Shown here one piece after another: positions 15,266 through 29,800 of a stretch of 64,000 nt of DNA (positions within the stretch are counted from its first letter, which is position 1; each line of letters starts with the position of its first letter). The notes under the pieces are model-generated. The model did no database searches, had not been told where the DNA came from, and saw only the letters and a list, made by a program, of their open reading frames with translations. The position numbers and the translations under genes were made by a program. Source of the stretch: Hexactinellida sp. DTS-2022. Taxonomy: Eukaryota > Porifera > Hexactinellida. The DNA lies in contig JAPNXP010000002.1 of assembly GCA_028753945.1 (NCBI GenBank), positions 6,324,001-6,388,000 on the forward strand, read 5' to 3'.

Positions 15266-18200
15266 TCCGGATAAATAGACAACAATTACAACAAGTGGTA
15301 TAACGAGTTACTGAACAGAATTCAATTTATTGATGTATCAAAGAATTCAAACATTTCACAAAGGAGCAGATAACTTCAGAAAAAACTGCAGAATATGTAT
15401 CTTGCAGAACAATCAGACAATTCACAACAGACTTCCGGATAAATAGACAAAAATTACTACTAGTGTTATAACGAGTCACTGCCGGTATACACTTTATTGA
15501 TGTATCAAAGAGTTCAAACATTTGACAAAGCAACAGATAACTTCAGGGAAAAGTGCAGAATATGTAACTTGTAGAACAAACGGAGAATTCACAAAGACTT
15601 CCGGATAAATAGACAACAATTACAACAAGTGGGATAACGAGTTACTGAACAGAATTCAATTTATTGATGTATCAAAGAATTCAAACATTTGACAAAGCAA
15701 CAGATAACTTCAGGGAAAAGTGCAGAATATGTAACTTGTAGAACAAACAGACAATTCACAATTGACTTCAGGATAAATAGACAACAATTAAAACAAGTGT
15801 TACAACGAGTCACTACCGGAATTCAGTTTATTGATGTATCAAAGAGTTCAAACATTTGACAAAGGAACAGATACCTTCAGAGAAAAGTGCATAATATGAA
15901 ATTTGCAGAACAATCAGACAATTCACAATAGACTTCCGAAATAAATAGACAACAATTACTACAAGTGTTACAACGAGTCACTAAACGGGTTTGAATTTAT
16001 TGATGTATCAAAGAGTTCAAACATTTGACAAAGTAACAGATAACTTCAGAAAAAACTGCAGAATATGTATCTTGCAGAACAATCAGACAATTCACAATAG
16101 ACTTCCGAAATAAATAGACAACAATTACTACAAGTGTTACAACGAGTCACTAAACGGGTTTGAATTTATTAATGTATCAAAGAGTTCAAACATTTGACAA
16201 AGCAACAGATAACTTCAGGGAAAAGTGCAGAATATGTAACTTGTAGAACAAACGGAGAATTCACAAAGACTTCCGGATAAATAGACAACAATTACAACAA
16301 GTGGTATAACGAGTTACTGAACAGAATTCAATTTATTGATGTATCAAAGAATTCAAACATTTGACAAAGCAACAGATAACTTCAGGGAAAAGTGCAGAAT
16401 ATGTAACTTGTAGAACAAACAGACAATTCACAATTGACTTCAGGATAAATAGACAACAATTAAAACAAGTGTTACAACGAGTCACTACCGGAATTCAGTT
16501 TATTGATGTATCAAAGAGTTCAAACATTTGACAAAGGAACAGATACCTTCAGAGAAAAGTGCATAATATGAAATTTGCAGAACAATCAGACAATTCACAA
16601 TAGACTTCCGAAATAAATAGACAACAATTACTACAAGTGTTATAACGAGTCACTAAACGGGTTTGAATTTATTGATGTATCAAAGAGTTCAAACATTTGA
16701 CAAAGTAACAGATAACTTCAGAAAAAACTGCAGAATATGTATCTTGCAGAACAATCAGACAATTCACAATAGACTTCCGAAATAAATAGACAACAATTAC
16801 TACAAGTGTTACAACGAGTCACTAAACGGGTTTGAATTTATTGATGTATGAAAGAGTTCAAACATTTGACAAAGCAACAGATAACTTCAGGGAAAAGTGC
16901 AGAATATGTAACTTGTAGAACAAACAGAAAATTCACAAAGACTTCCGGATAAATAGACAACAATTACAACAAGTGGTATAACGAGTTACTGAACAGAATT
17001 CAATTTATTGATGTATCAAAGAATTCAAACATTTCACAAAGGAGCAGATAACTTCAGAAAAAACTGCAGAATATGTAACTTGCAGAACAATCAGACAATT
17101 CACAACAGACTTCCGGATAAATAGACAAAAATTACTACTAGTGTTATAACGAGTCACTGCCGGTATACACTTTATTGATGTATCAAAGAGTTCAAACATA
17201 TGACAAAGGAACAGATAACTTCAGGAAAGTGCAGAATATGTAACTTGTAGACCAATCAGACAATTCACAATTGACTTCAGGATAAATAGACAACAATTAA
17301 AACAAGTGTTATAACGAGTCACTGCCGGTATACAGTTTATTGATGTATCAAAGAGTTCAAACATATGACAAAGGAATAGATAACTTCAGGGAAAAGTGCA
17401 GAATATATAACTTGTAGAACAAACAGAGAATTCACAACAGACTTCCGGATAAATAGACAAAAATTACAACAAGTGTTACAACGAGTTACTGAACAGAATT
17501 CAATTTATTGATGTATCAAAGAATTCAAACATTTCACAAAGGAACAGATAACTTCAGAAAAAACTGCAGAATATGTAACTTGCAGAACAATCAGACAATT
17601 CACAACAGACTTCCGGATAAATAGACAAAAATTACTACTAGTGTTATAACGAGTCACTGCCGGTATACAGTTTATTGATGTATCAAAGAGTTCAAACATT
17701 TGACAAAGCAACAGATAACTTCAGGGAAAAGTGCAGAATATGTAACTTGTAGAGCAATAAGACAATTCAAAATAGACTTCAGGATAAATAGACAACAATT
17801 AAAACAAGTGTTATAACGAGTCACTACCGGAATTCAGTTTATTGATGTATCAAAGAGTTCAAACATTTGACAAAGGAACAGATAACTTCAGTAAAACTGC
17901 AGAATATGAAACTTGCAGAACAATAGACAATTCACTATAGACTTCCGGAAAATAGACAAAAATTACTTCTAGTGTTATAACGAGTCACTGCCGGTATACA
18001 GTTTATTGATGTATCAAAGAGTTCAAACATTTTACAAAGGAACAGATACCTTCAGGGAAAAGTGCATAATATGAAATTTGCAGAACAATCAGACAATTCA
18101 CAATAGACTTCCGGATAAATAGACAACAATTAATACAAGTGGTACAACGAGTTAGTAAACGGAAATCAATTTATTGATGTATCAACGAGTTCAAACATTT

Positions 18201-21200
18201 CACACTGGAACAGATAACTTCAGAAAAAACTGCAGAATATGTATCTTGCAGAACAATCAGACAATTCACAACAGACTTCCGGAAAATAGACAAAAATTAC
18301 TTCTAGTGTTATAACGAGTCACTGCCGGTATACAGTTTATTGATGTATCAAAGAGTTCAAACATTTTACAAAGGAACAGATACCTTCAGGGAAAAGTGCA
18401 TAATATGAAATTTGCAGAACAATCAGACAATTCACAATAGACTTCCGAAATAAATAGACAACAATTACTACAAGTGTTAATACGTGTCACTAAACGGGTT
18501 TGAATTTATTGATGTATCAAAGAGTTCAAACATTTGACAAAGGAACAGATAACTTCAGGGAAAAGTGCATAATATGAAATTTGCAGAACAATCAGACAAT
18601 TCACAATAGACTTCCGAAATAAATAGACAACAATTACTACAAGTGTTACAACGAGTCACTAAACGGGTTTGAATTTATTGATGTATCAAAGAGTTCAAAC
18701 ATTTGACAAAGTAACAGATAACTTCAGAAAAAACTGCAGAATATGTATCTTGCAGAACAATCAGACAATTCACAATAGACTTCCGAAATAAATAGACAAC
18801 AATTACTACAAGTGTTACAACGAGTCACTAAACGGGTTTGAATTTATTGATGTATCAAAGAGTTCAAACATTTGACAAAGCAACAGATAACTTCAGGGAA
18901 AAGTGCATAATATGAAATTTGCAGAACAATCAGACAATTCACAATAGACTTCCGAAATAAATAGACAACAATTACTACAAGTGTTACAACGAGTCACTAA
19001 ACGGGTTTGAATTTATTGATGTATCAAAGAGTTCAAACATTTGACAAAGTAACAGATAACTTCAGAAAAAACTGCAGAATATGTATCTTGCAGAACAATC
19101 AGACAATTCACAACAGACTTCCGGATAAATAGACAAAAATTACTTCTAGTGTTATAACGAGTCACTGCCGGTATACAGTTTATTGTTGTATCAAAGAGTT
19201 CAAACATATGACAAAGGAATAGATAATTTCAGGAAAAGTGCAGAATATGTAACTTGTAGACCAATCAGACAATTCACAATTGACTTCAGGATAAATAGAC
19301 AACAATTACTACAAGTGTTATAACGAGTCACTAAACGGAATTCAGTATATTGATGTATCAAAGAGTTCAAACATTTTACAAAGGAACAGATACCTTCAGG
19401 GAAAAGTGCATAATATGAAATTTGCAGAACAATCAGACAATTCACAATAGACTTCCGAAATAAATAGACAACAATTACTACAAGTGTTACAACGAGTCAC
19501 TAAACGGGTTTGAATTTATTGATGTATCAAAGAGTTCAAACATTTGACAAAGTAACAGATAACTTCAGAAAAAACTGCAGAATATGTATCTTGCAGAACA
19601 ATTAGACAATTCACAATAGACTTCCGAAATAAATGGACAACAATTACTACAAGTGTTACAACGAGTCACTAAACGGGTTTGAATTTATTGATGTATCAAA
19701 GAGTTCAAACATTTGACAAAGTAACAGATAACTTCAGAAAAAACTGCAGAATATGTATCTTGCAGAACAATCAGACAATTCACAATAGACTTCCGAAATA
19801 AATAGACAACAATTACTACAAGTGTTACAACGAGTCACTAAACGGATTTGAATTTATTGATGTATCAAAGAGTTCAAACATTTGACAAAGCAACAGATAA
19901 CTTCAGGGAAAAGTGCATAATATGAAATTTGCAGAACAATCAGACAATTCACAATAGACTTCCGAAATAAATAGACAACAATTACTACAAGTGTTACAAC
20001 GAGTCACTAAACGGGTTTGAATTTATTGATGTATCAAAGAGTTCAAACATTTGACAAAGTAACAGATAACTTCAGAAAAAACTGCAGAATATGTATCTTG
20101 CAGAACAATCAGACAATTCACAATAGACTTCCGAAATAAATAGACAACAATTACTACAAGTGTTACAACGAGTCACTAAACGGGTTTGAATTTATTGATG
20201 TATCAAAGAGTTCAAACATTTGACAAAGCAACAGATAACTTCAGGGAAAAGTGCATAATATGAAATTTGCAGAACAATCAGACAATTCACAATAGACTTC
20301 CGAAATAAATAGACAACAATTACTACAAGTGTTACAACGAGTCACTAAACGGGTTTGAATTTATTGATGTATCAAAGAGTTCAAACATTTGACAAAGCAA
20401 CAGAAAACTTCAGGGAAAAGTGCAGAATATGTATCTTCCAGAACAATTAGACAATTCACAATAGACTTCCGAAATAAATGGACAACAATTACTACAAGTG
20501 TTACAACGAGTCACTAAACGGGTTTGAATTTATTGATGTATCAAAGAGTTCAAACATTTGACAAAGTAACAGATAACTTCAGAAAAAACTGCAGAATATG
20601 TATCTTGCAGAACAATCAGACAATTCACAATAGACTTCCGAAATAAATAGACAACAATTACTACAAGTGTTACAACGAGTCACTAAACGGATTTGAATTT
20701 ATTGATGTATCAAAGAGTTCAAACATTTGACAAAGCAACAGATAACTTCAGGGAAAAGTGCATAATATGAAATTTGCAGAACAATCAGACAATTCACAAT
20801 AGACTTCCGAAATAAATAGACAACAATTACTACAAGTGTTACAACGAGTCACTAAACGGGTTTGAATTTATTGATGTATCAAAGAGTTCAAACATTTGAC
20901 AAAGTAACAGATAACTTCAGAAAAAACTGCAGAATATGTATCTTGCAGAACAATCAGACAATTCACAATAGACTTCCGAAATAAATAGACAACAATTACG
21001 ACAAGTGTTACAACGAGTCACTAAACGGGTTTGAATTTATTGATGTATCAAAGAGTTCAAACATTTGACAAAGTAAGAGATAACTTCAGAAAAAACTGCA
21101 GAATATGTATCTTGCAGAACAATCAGACAATTCACAACAGACTTCCGAATAAATAGACAAAAATTAATTCTAGTGTTATAACGAGTCACTGCCGGTATAC

Positions 21201-22887
21201 AGTTTATTGTTGTATCAAAGAGGTCAAACATATGACAAAGGAATAGATAACTTCAGGAAAAGTGCAGAATATGTAACTTGTAGACCAATCAGACAATTCA
21301 CAATTGACTTCAGGATAAATAGACAACAATTACTACAAGTGTTATAACGAGTCACTAAACGGAAATCAGTTTATTGATGTATCAAAGAGTTCAAACATTT
21401 TACAAAGGAACAGATACCTTCAGGGAAAAGTGCATAATATGAAATTTGCAGAACAATCAGACAATTCACAATAGACTTCCGAAATAAATAGACAACAATT
21501 ACTACAAGTGTTACAACGAGTCACTAAACGGGTTTGAATTTATTGATGTATCAAAGAGTTCAAACATTTGACAAAGTAACAGATAACTTCAGAAAAAACT
21601 GCAGAATATGTATCTTGCAGAACAATCAGACAATTCACAATAGACTTCCGAAATAAATAGACAACAATTACTACAAGTGTTACAACGAGTCACTAAACGG
21701 GTTTGAATTTATTGATGTATCAAAGAGTTCAAACATTTGACAAAGCAACAGATAACTTCAGGGAAAAGTGCATAATATGAAATTTGCAGAACAATCAGAC
21801 AATTCACAATAGACTTCCGAAATAAATAGACAACAATTACTACAAGTGTTACAACGAGTCACTAAACGGGTTTGAATTTATTGATGTATCAAAGAGTTCA
21901 AACATTTGACAAAGTAACAGATAACTTCAGAAAAAACTGCAGAATATGTATCTTGCAGAACAATCAGACAATTCACAACAGACTTCCGGATAAATAGACA
22001 AAAATTACTTCTAGTGTTATAACGAGTCACTAAACGGAATTCAGTATATTGATGTATCAAAGAGTTCAAACATTTTACAAAGGAACAGATACCTTCAGGG
22101 AAAAGTGCATAATATGAAATTTGCAGAACAATCAGAAAATTCACAATAGACTTCCGAAATAAATAGACAACAATTACTACAAGTGTTACAACGAGTCACT
22201 AAACGGGTTTGAATTTATTGATGTATCAAAGAGTTCAAACATTTGACAAAGTAACAGATAACTTCAGAAAAAACTGCAGAATATGTATCTTGCAGAACAA
22301 TTAGACAATTCACAATAGACTTCCGAAATAAATGGACAACAATTACTACAAGTGTTACAACGAGTCACTAAACGGGTTTGAATTTATTGATGTATCAAAG
22401 AGTTCAAACATTTGACAAAGTAACAGATAACTTCAGAAAAAACTGCAGAATATGTATCTTGCAGAACAATCAGACAATTCACAATAGACTTCCGAAATAA
22501 ATAGACAACAATTACTACAAGTGTTACAACGAGTCACTAAACGGATTTGAATTTATTGATGTATCAAAGAGTTCAAACATTTGACAAAGCAACAGATAAC
22601 TTCAGGGAAAAGTGCATAATATGAAATTTGCAGAACAATCAGACAATTCACAATAGACTTCCGAAATAAATAGACAACAATTACTACAAGTGTTACAACG
22701 AGTCACTAAACGGGTTTGAATTTATTGATGTATCAAAGAGTTCAAACATTTGACAAAGTAACAGATAACTTCAGAAAAAACTGCAGAATATGTATCTTGC
22801 AGAACAATCAGACAATTCACAATAGACTTCCGAAATAAATAGACAACAATTACTACAAGTGTTACAACGAGTCACTAAACGGGTTTG

Positions 22888-23895
22888 AATTTATTGATGT
22901 ATCAAAGAGTTCAAACATTTGACAAAGTAACAGATAACTTCAGAAAAAACTGCAGAATATGTATCTTGCAGAACAATCAGACAATTCACAACAGACTTCC
23001 GGATAAATAGACAAAAATTACTTCTAGTGTTATAACGAGTCACTGCCGGTATACAGTTTATTGTTGTATCAAAGAGTTCAAACATATGACAAAGGAATAG
23101 ATAATTTCAGGAAAAGTGCAGAATATGTAACTTGTAGACCAATCAGACAATTCACAATTGACTTCCGAAATAAATAGACAACAATTACTACAAGTGTTAC
23201 AACGAGTCACTAAACGGATTTGAATTTATTGATGTATCAAAGAGTTCAAACATTTGACAAAGCAACAGATAACTTCAGGGAATAGTGCATAATATGAAAT
23301 TTGCAGAACAATCAGACAATTCACAATAGACTTCCGAAATAAATAGACAACAATTACTACAAGTGTTACAACGAGTCACTAAACGGGTTTGAATTTATTG
23401 ATGTATCAAAGAGTTCAAACATTTGACAAAGTAACAGATAACTTCAGAAAAAACTGCAGAATATGTATCTTGCAGAACAATCAGACAATTCACAACAGAC
23501 TTCCGGATAAATAGACAAAAATTACTTCTAGTGTTATAACGAGTCACTGCCGGTATACAGTTTATTGTTGTATCAAAGAGTTCAAACATATGACAAAGGA
23601 ATAGATAATTTCAGGAAAAGTGCAGAATATGTAACTTGTAGACCAATCAGACAATTCACAATTGACTTCCGAAATAAATAGACAACAATTACTACAAGTG
23701 TTACAACGAGTCACTAAACGGATTTGAATTTATTGATGTATCAAAGAGTTCAAACATTTGACAAAGCAACAGATAACTTCAGGGAATAGTGCATAATATG
23801 AAATTTGCAGAACAATCAGACAATTCACAATAGACTTCCGAAATAAATAGACAACAATTACTACAAGTGTTACAACGAGTCACTAAACGGGTTTG
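22888..23895 (+). repeat. Tandem 504-bp (3-monomer) satellite duplication
   Basis: Two adjacent trimers share the otherwise rare variant GGGAATAGTGC (AATAGTGC at 23281 and 23785, exactly 504 bp apart) and the same monomer order. This looks like the youngest duplication visible in the array. Confidence 0.8.
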
Positions 23896-26800
23896 AATTT
23901 ATTGATGTATCAAAGAGTTCAAACATTTGACAAAGTAACAGATAACTTCAGAAAAAACTGCAGAATATGTATCTTGCAGAACAATCAGACAATTCACAAC
24001 AGACTTCCGAAAAAAATAGACAACAATTACTACAAGTGTTACAACGAGTCACTAAACGGGTTTGAATTTATTGATGTATCAAAGAGTTCAAACATTTGAC
24101 AAAGCAACAGATAACTTCAGGGAAAAGTGCATAATATGAAATTTGCAGAACAATCAGACAATTCACAATAGACTTCCGAAATAAATAGACAACAATTACT
24201 ACAAGTGTTACAACGAGTCACTAAACGGGTTTGAATTTATTGATGTATCAAAGAGTTTAAACATTTGACAAAGTAACAGATAACTTTAGAAAAAACTGCA
24301 GAATATGTATCTTGCAGAACAATCAGACAATTCACAATAGACTTCCGAAATAAATAGACAACAATTACTACAAGTGTTACAACGAGTCACTAAACTGGTT
24401 TGAATTTATTGATGTATCAAAGAGTTCAAACATTTGACAAAGCAACAGATAACTTCAGGGAAAAGTGCATAATATGAAATTTGCAGAACAATCAGACAAT
24501 TCACAATAGACTTCCGAAATAAATAGACAACAATTACTACAAGTGTTACAACGAGTCACTAAACGGGTTTGAATTTATTGATGTATCAAAGAGTTCAAAC
24601 ATTTGACAAAGTAACAGATAACTTCAGAAAAAACTGCACAATATGTATCTTGCAGAACAATCAGACAATTCACAACAGACTTCCGGATAAATAGACAAAA
24701 ATTACTTCTAGTGTTATAACGAGTCACTGCCGGTATACAGTTTATTGTTGTATCAAAGAGTTCAAACATATGACAAAGGAATAGATAATTTCAGGAAAAG
24801 TGCAGAATATGTAACTTGTAGACCAATCAGACAATTCACAATTGACTTCAGGATAAATAGACAACAATTACTACAAGTGTTATAACGAGTCACTAAACGG
24901 AATTCAGTATATTGATGTATCAAAGAGTTCAAACATTTTACAAAGGAACAGATACCTTCAGGGAAAAGTGCATAATATGAAATTTGCAGAACAATCAGAC
25001 AATTCACAATAGACTTCCGAAATAAATAGACAACAATTACTACAAGTGTTACAACGAGTCACTAAACGGGTTTGAATTTATTGATGTATCAAAGAGTTCA
25101 AACATTTGACAAAGCAACAGATAACTTCAGGGAAAAGTGCATAATATGAAATTTGCAGAACAATCAGACAATTCACAATAGACTTACGAAATAAATAGAC
25201 AACAATTACTACAAGTGTTACAACGAGTCACTAAACTGGTTTGAATTTATTGATGTATCAAAGAGTTCAAACATTTGACAAAGCAACAGAAAACTTCAGG
25301 GAAAAGTGCAGAATATGTAACTTGTAGAACAAACAGACAATTCACAATAGACTTCCGAAATAAATAGACAACAATTACTACAAGTGTTACAACGAGTCAC
25401 TAAACTGGTTTGAATTTATTGATGTATCAAAGAGTTCAAACATTTGACAAAGCAACAGATAACTTCAGGGAAAAGTGCATAATATGAAATTTGCAGAACA
25501 ATCAGACAATTCACAATAGACTTCCGAAATAAATAGACAACAATTACTACAAGTGTTACAACGAGTCACTAAACGGGTTTGAATTTATTGATGTATCAAA
25601 GAGTTCAAACATTTGACAAAGTAACAGATAACTTCAGAAAAAACTGCAGAATATGTATCTTGCAGAACAATCAGACAATTCACAATAGACTTCCGAAATA
25701 AATAGACAACAATTACTACAAGTGTTACAACGAGTCACTAAACGGATTTGAATTTATTGATGTGTCAAAGAGTTCAAACATTTGACAAAGTAACAGATAA
25801 CTTCAGAAAAAACTGCAGAATATGTATCTTGCAGAACAATCAGACAATTCACAACAGACTTCCGAATAAATAGACAAAAATTACTTCTAGTGTTATAACG
25901 AGTCACTGCCGGTATACAGTTTATTGTTGTATCAAAGAGGTCAAACATATGACAAAGTAACAGATAACTTCAGGAAAAGTGCAGAATATGTAACTTGTAG
26001 ACCAATCAGACAATTCACAATTGACTTCAGGATAAATAGACAACAATTACTACAAGTGTTATAACGAGTCACTAAACGGAATTCAGTTTATTGATGTATC
26101 AAAGAGTTCAAACATTTGACAAAGTAACAGATAACTTCAGAAAAAACTGCAGAATATGTATCTTGCAGAACAATTAGACAATTCACAATAGACTTCCGAA
26201 ATAAATAGACAACAATTACTACAAGTGTTACAACGAGTCACTAAACGGGTTTGAATTTATTGATGTATCAAAGAGTTCAAACATTTGACAAAGCAACAGA
26301 AAACTTCAGGGAAAAGTGCAGAATATGTAACTTGTAGAACAAACAGACAATTCACAATAGACTTCCGAAATAAATAGACAACAATTACTACAAGTGTTAC
26401 AACGAGTCACTAAACTGGTTTGAATTTATTGATGTATCAAAGAGTTCAAACATTTGACAAAGCAACAGATAACTTCAGGGAAAAGTGCATAATATGAAAT
26501 TTGCAGAACAATCAGACAATTCACAATAGACTTACGAAATAAATAGACAACAATTACTACAAGTGTTACAACGAGTCACTAAACGGGTTTGAATTTATTG
26601 ATGTATCAAAGAGTTCAAACATTTGACAAAGTAACAGATAACTTCAGAAAAAACTGCAGAATATGTATCTTGCAGAACAATCAGACAATTCACAATAGAC
26701 TTCCGAAATAAATAGACAACAATTACTACAAGTGTTACAACGAGTCACTAAACGGGTTTGAATTTATTGATGTATCAAAGAGTTCAAACATTTGACAAAG

Positions 26801-29800
26801 CAACAGATAACTTCAGGGAAAAGTGCATAATATGAAATTTGCAGAACAATCAGACAATTCACAATAGACTTCCGAAATAAATAGACAACAATTACTACAA
26901 GTGTTACAACGAGTCACTAAACGGGTTTGAATTTATTGATGTATCAAAGAGTTCAAACATTTGACAAAGTAACAGATAACTTCAGAAAAAACTGCAGAAT
27001 ATGTATCTTGCAGAACAATCAGACAATTCACAATAGACTTCCGAAATAAATAGACAACAATTACTACAAGTGTTACAACGAGTCACTAAACGGATTTGAA
27101 TTTATTGATGTGTCAAAGAGTTCAAACATTTGACAAAGTAACAGATAACTTCAGAAAAAACTGCAGAATATGTATCTTGCAGAACAATCAGACAATTCAC
27201 AACAGACTTCCGAAATAAATAGACAACAATTACTACAAGTGTTACAACGAGTCACTAAACGGGTTTGAATTTATTGATGTATCAAAGAGTTCAAACATTT
27301 GACAAAGTAACAGATAACTTCAGAAAAAACTGCAGAATATGTATCTTGCAGAACAATCAGACAATTCACAACAGACTTCCGAATAAATAGACAAAAATTA
27401 CTTCTAGTGTTATAACGAGTCACTGCCGGTATACAGTTTATTGTTGTATCAAAGAGGTCAAACATATGACAAAGGAATAGATAACTTCAGGAAAAGTGCA
27501 GAATATGTAACTTGTAGACCAATCAGACAATTCACAATTGACTTCAGGATAAATAGACAACAATTACTACAAGTGTTATAACGAGTCACTAAACGGAATT
27601 CAGTTTATTGATGTATCAAAGAGTTCAAACATTTGACAAAGTAACAGATAACTTCAGAAAAAACTGCAGAATATGTATCTTGCAGAACAATCAGACAATT
27701 CACAATAGACTTCCGAAATAAATAGACAACAATTACTACAAGTGTTACAACGAGTCACTAAACGGGTTTGAATTTATTGATGTATCAAAGAGTTCAAACA
27801 TTTGACAAAGTAACAGATAACTTCAGGGAAAAGTGCAGAATATGTAACTTGTAGAACAAACAGAAAATTCACAAAGACTTCCGGATAAATAGACAATAAT
27901 TACAACAAGTGGTATAACGAGTTACTGAACAGAATTCAATTTATTGATGTATCAAAGAATTCAAACATTTCAGAAAGGAACAGATAACTTCAGAAAAAAC
28001 TGCAGAATATGAATCTTGCAGAACAATTAGACAATTCACAATAGACTTCCGAAATAAATAGACAACAATTACTACAAGTGTTACAACGAGTCACTAAACG
28101 GGTTTGAATTTATTGATGTATCAAAGAGTTCAAACATTTGACAAAGCAACAGAAAACTTCAGGGAAAAGTGCAGAATATGTATCTTGCAGAACAATCAGA
28201 CAATTCACAATAGACTTCCGAAATAAATAGACAACAATTACTACAAGTGTTACAACGAGTCACTAAACGGGTTTGAATTTATTGATGTATCAAAGAGTTC
28301 AAACATTTGACAAAGTAACAGATAACTTCAGGGAAAAGTGCAGAATATGTAACTTGTAGAACAAACAGAAAATTCACAAAGACTTCCGGATAAATAGACA
28401 ATAATTACAACAAGTGGTATAACGAGTTACTGAACAGAATTCAATTTATTGATGTATCAAAGAATTCAAACATTTCAGAAAGGAACAGATAACTTCAGAA
28501 AAAACTGCAGAATATGTATCTTGCAGAACAATCAGACAATTCACAAAGACTTCCGGATAAATAGACAACAATTACTACTAGTGTTATAACGAGTCACTAA
28601 ACGGAATTCAATTTATTGATGTATCAAAGAGTTCAAACATATGACAAAGGAACAGATAACTTCAGGAAAGTGCAGAATATGTAACTTGTAGACCAATCAG
28701 ACAATTCACAATTGACTTCCGAAATAAATAGACAACAATTACTACAAGTGTTAATACGTGTCACTAAACGGGTTTGAATTTATTGATGTATCAAAGAGTT
28801 CAAACATTTGACAAAGCAACAGAAAACTTCAGGGAAAAGTGCAGAATATGTATCTTGCAGAACAATCAGACAATTCACAAAGACTTCCGGATAAATAGAC
28901 AACAATTACTACTAGTGTTATAACGAGTCACTAAACGGAATTCAATTTATTGATGTATCAAAGAATTCAAACATTTGACAAAGGAATAGATAACTTCAGG
29001 AAAAGTGCAGAATATGTAACTTGTAGACCAATCAGACAATTCACAATTGACTTCAGGATAAATAGACAACAATTACTACAAGTGTTATAACGAGTCACTA
29101 AACGGGTTTGAATTTATTGATGTATCAAAGAGTTCAAACATTTGACAAAGCAACAGATAACTTCAGGGAAAAGTGCATAATATGAAATTTGCAGAACAAT
29201 CAGACAATTCACAATAGACTTCCGAAATAAATAGACAACAATTACTACAAGTGTTACAACGAGTCACTAAACGGGTTTGAATTTATTGATGTATCAAAGA
29301 GTTCAAACATTTGACAAAGTAACAGATAACTTCAGAAAAAACTGCAGAATATGTATCTTGCAGAACAATCAGACAATTCACAACAGACTTCCGAAATAAA
29401 TAGACAACAATTACTACAAGTGTTACAACGAGTCACTAAACGGGTTTGAATTTATTGATGTATCAAAGAGTTCAAACATTTGACAAAGTAACAGATAACT
29501 TCAGAAAAAACTGCAGAATATGTATCTTGCAGAACAATCAGACAATTCACAACAGACTTCCGAATAAATAGACAACAATTACTACAAGTGTTACAACGAG
29601 TCACTAAACGGATTTGAATTTATTGATGTATCAAAGAGTTCAAACATTTGACAAAGTAACAGATAACTTCAGAAAAAACTGCAGAACAATCAGACAATTC
29701 ACAACAGACTTCCGAAATAAATAGACAACAATTACTACAAGTGTTACAACGAGTCACTAAACGGGTTTGAATTTATTGATGTATCAAAGAGTTCAAACAT

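Noticed and set aside
23893-24099. Plus-strand 68-codon frame in the satellite
   Set aside because: It arises from a single monomer carrying a local change (CCGAAAAAAATAG) and is repeat-derived.
19200-25007. Two identical 81-codon minus-strand frames (19200-19445 and 24762-25007)
   Set aside because: They are copies of the same satellite segment at two positions, explained by block duplication.
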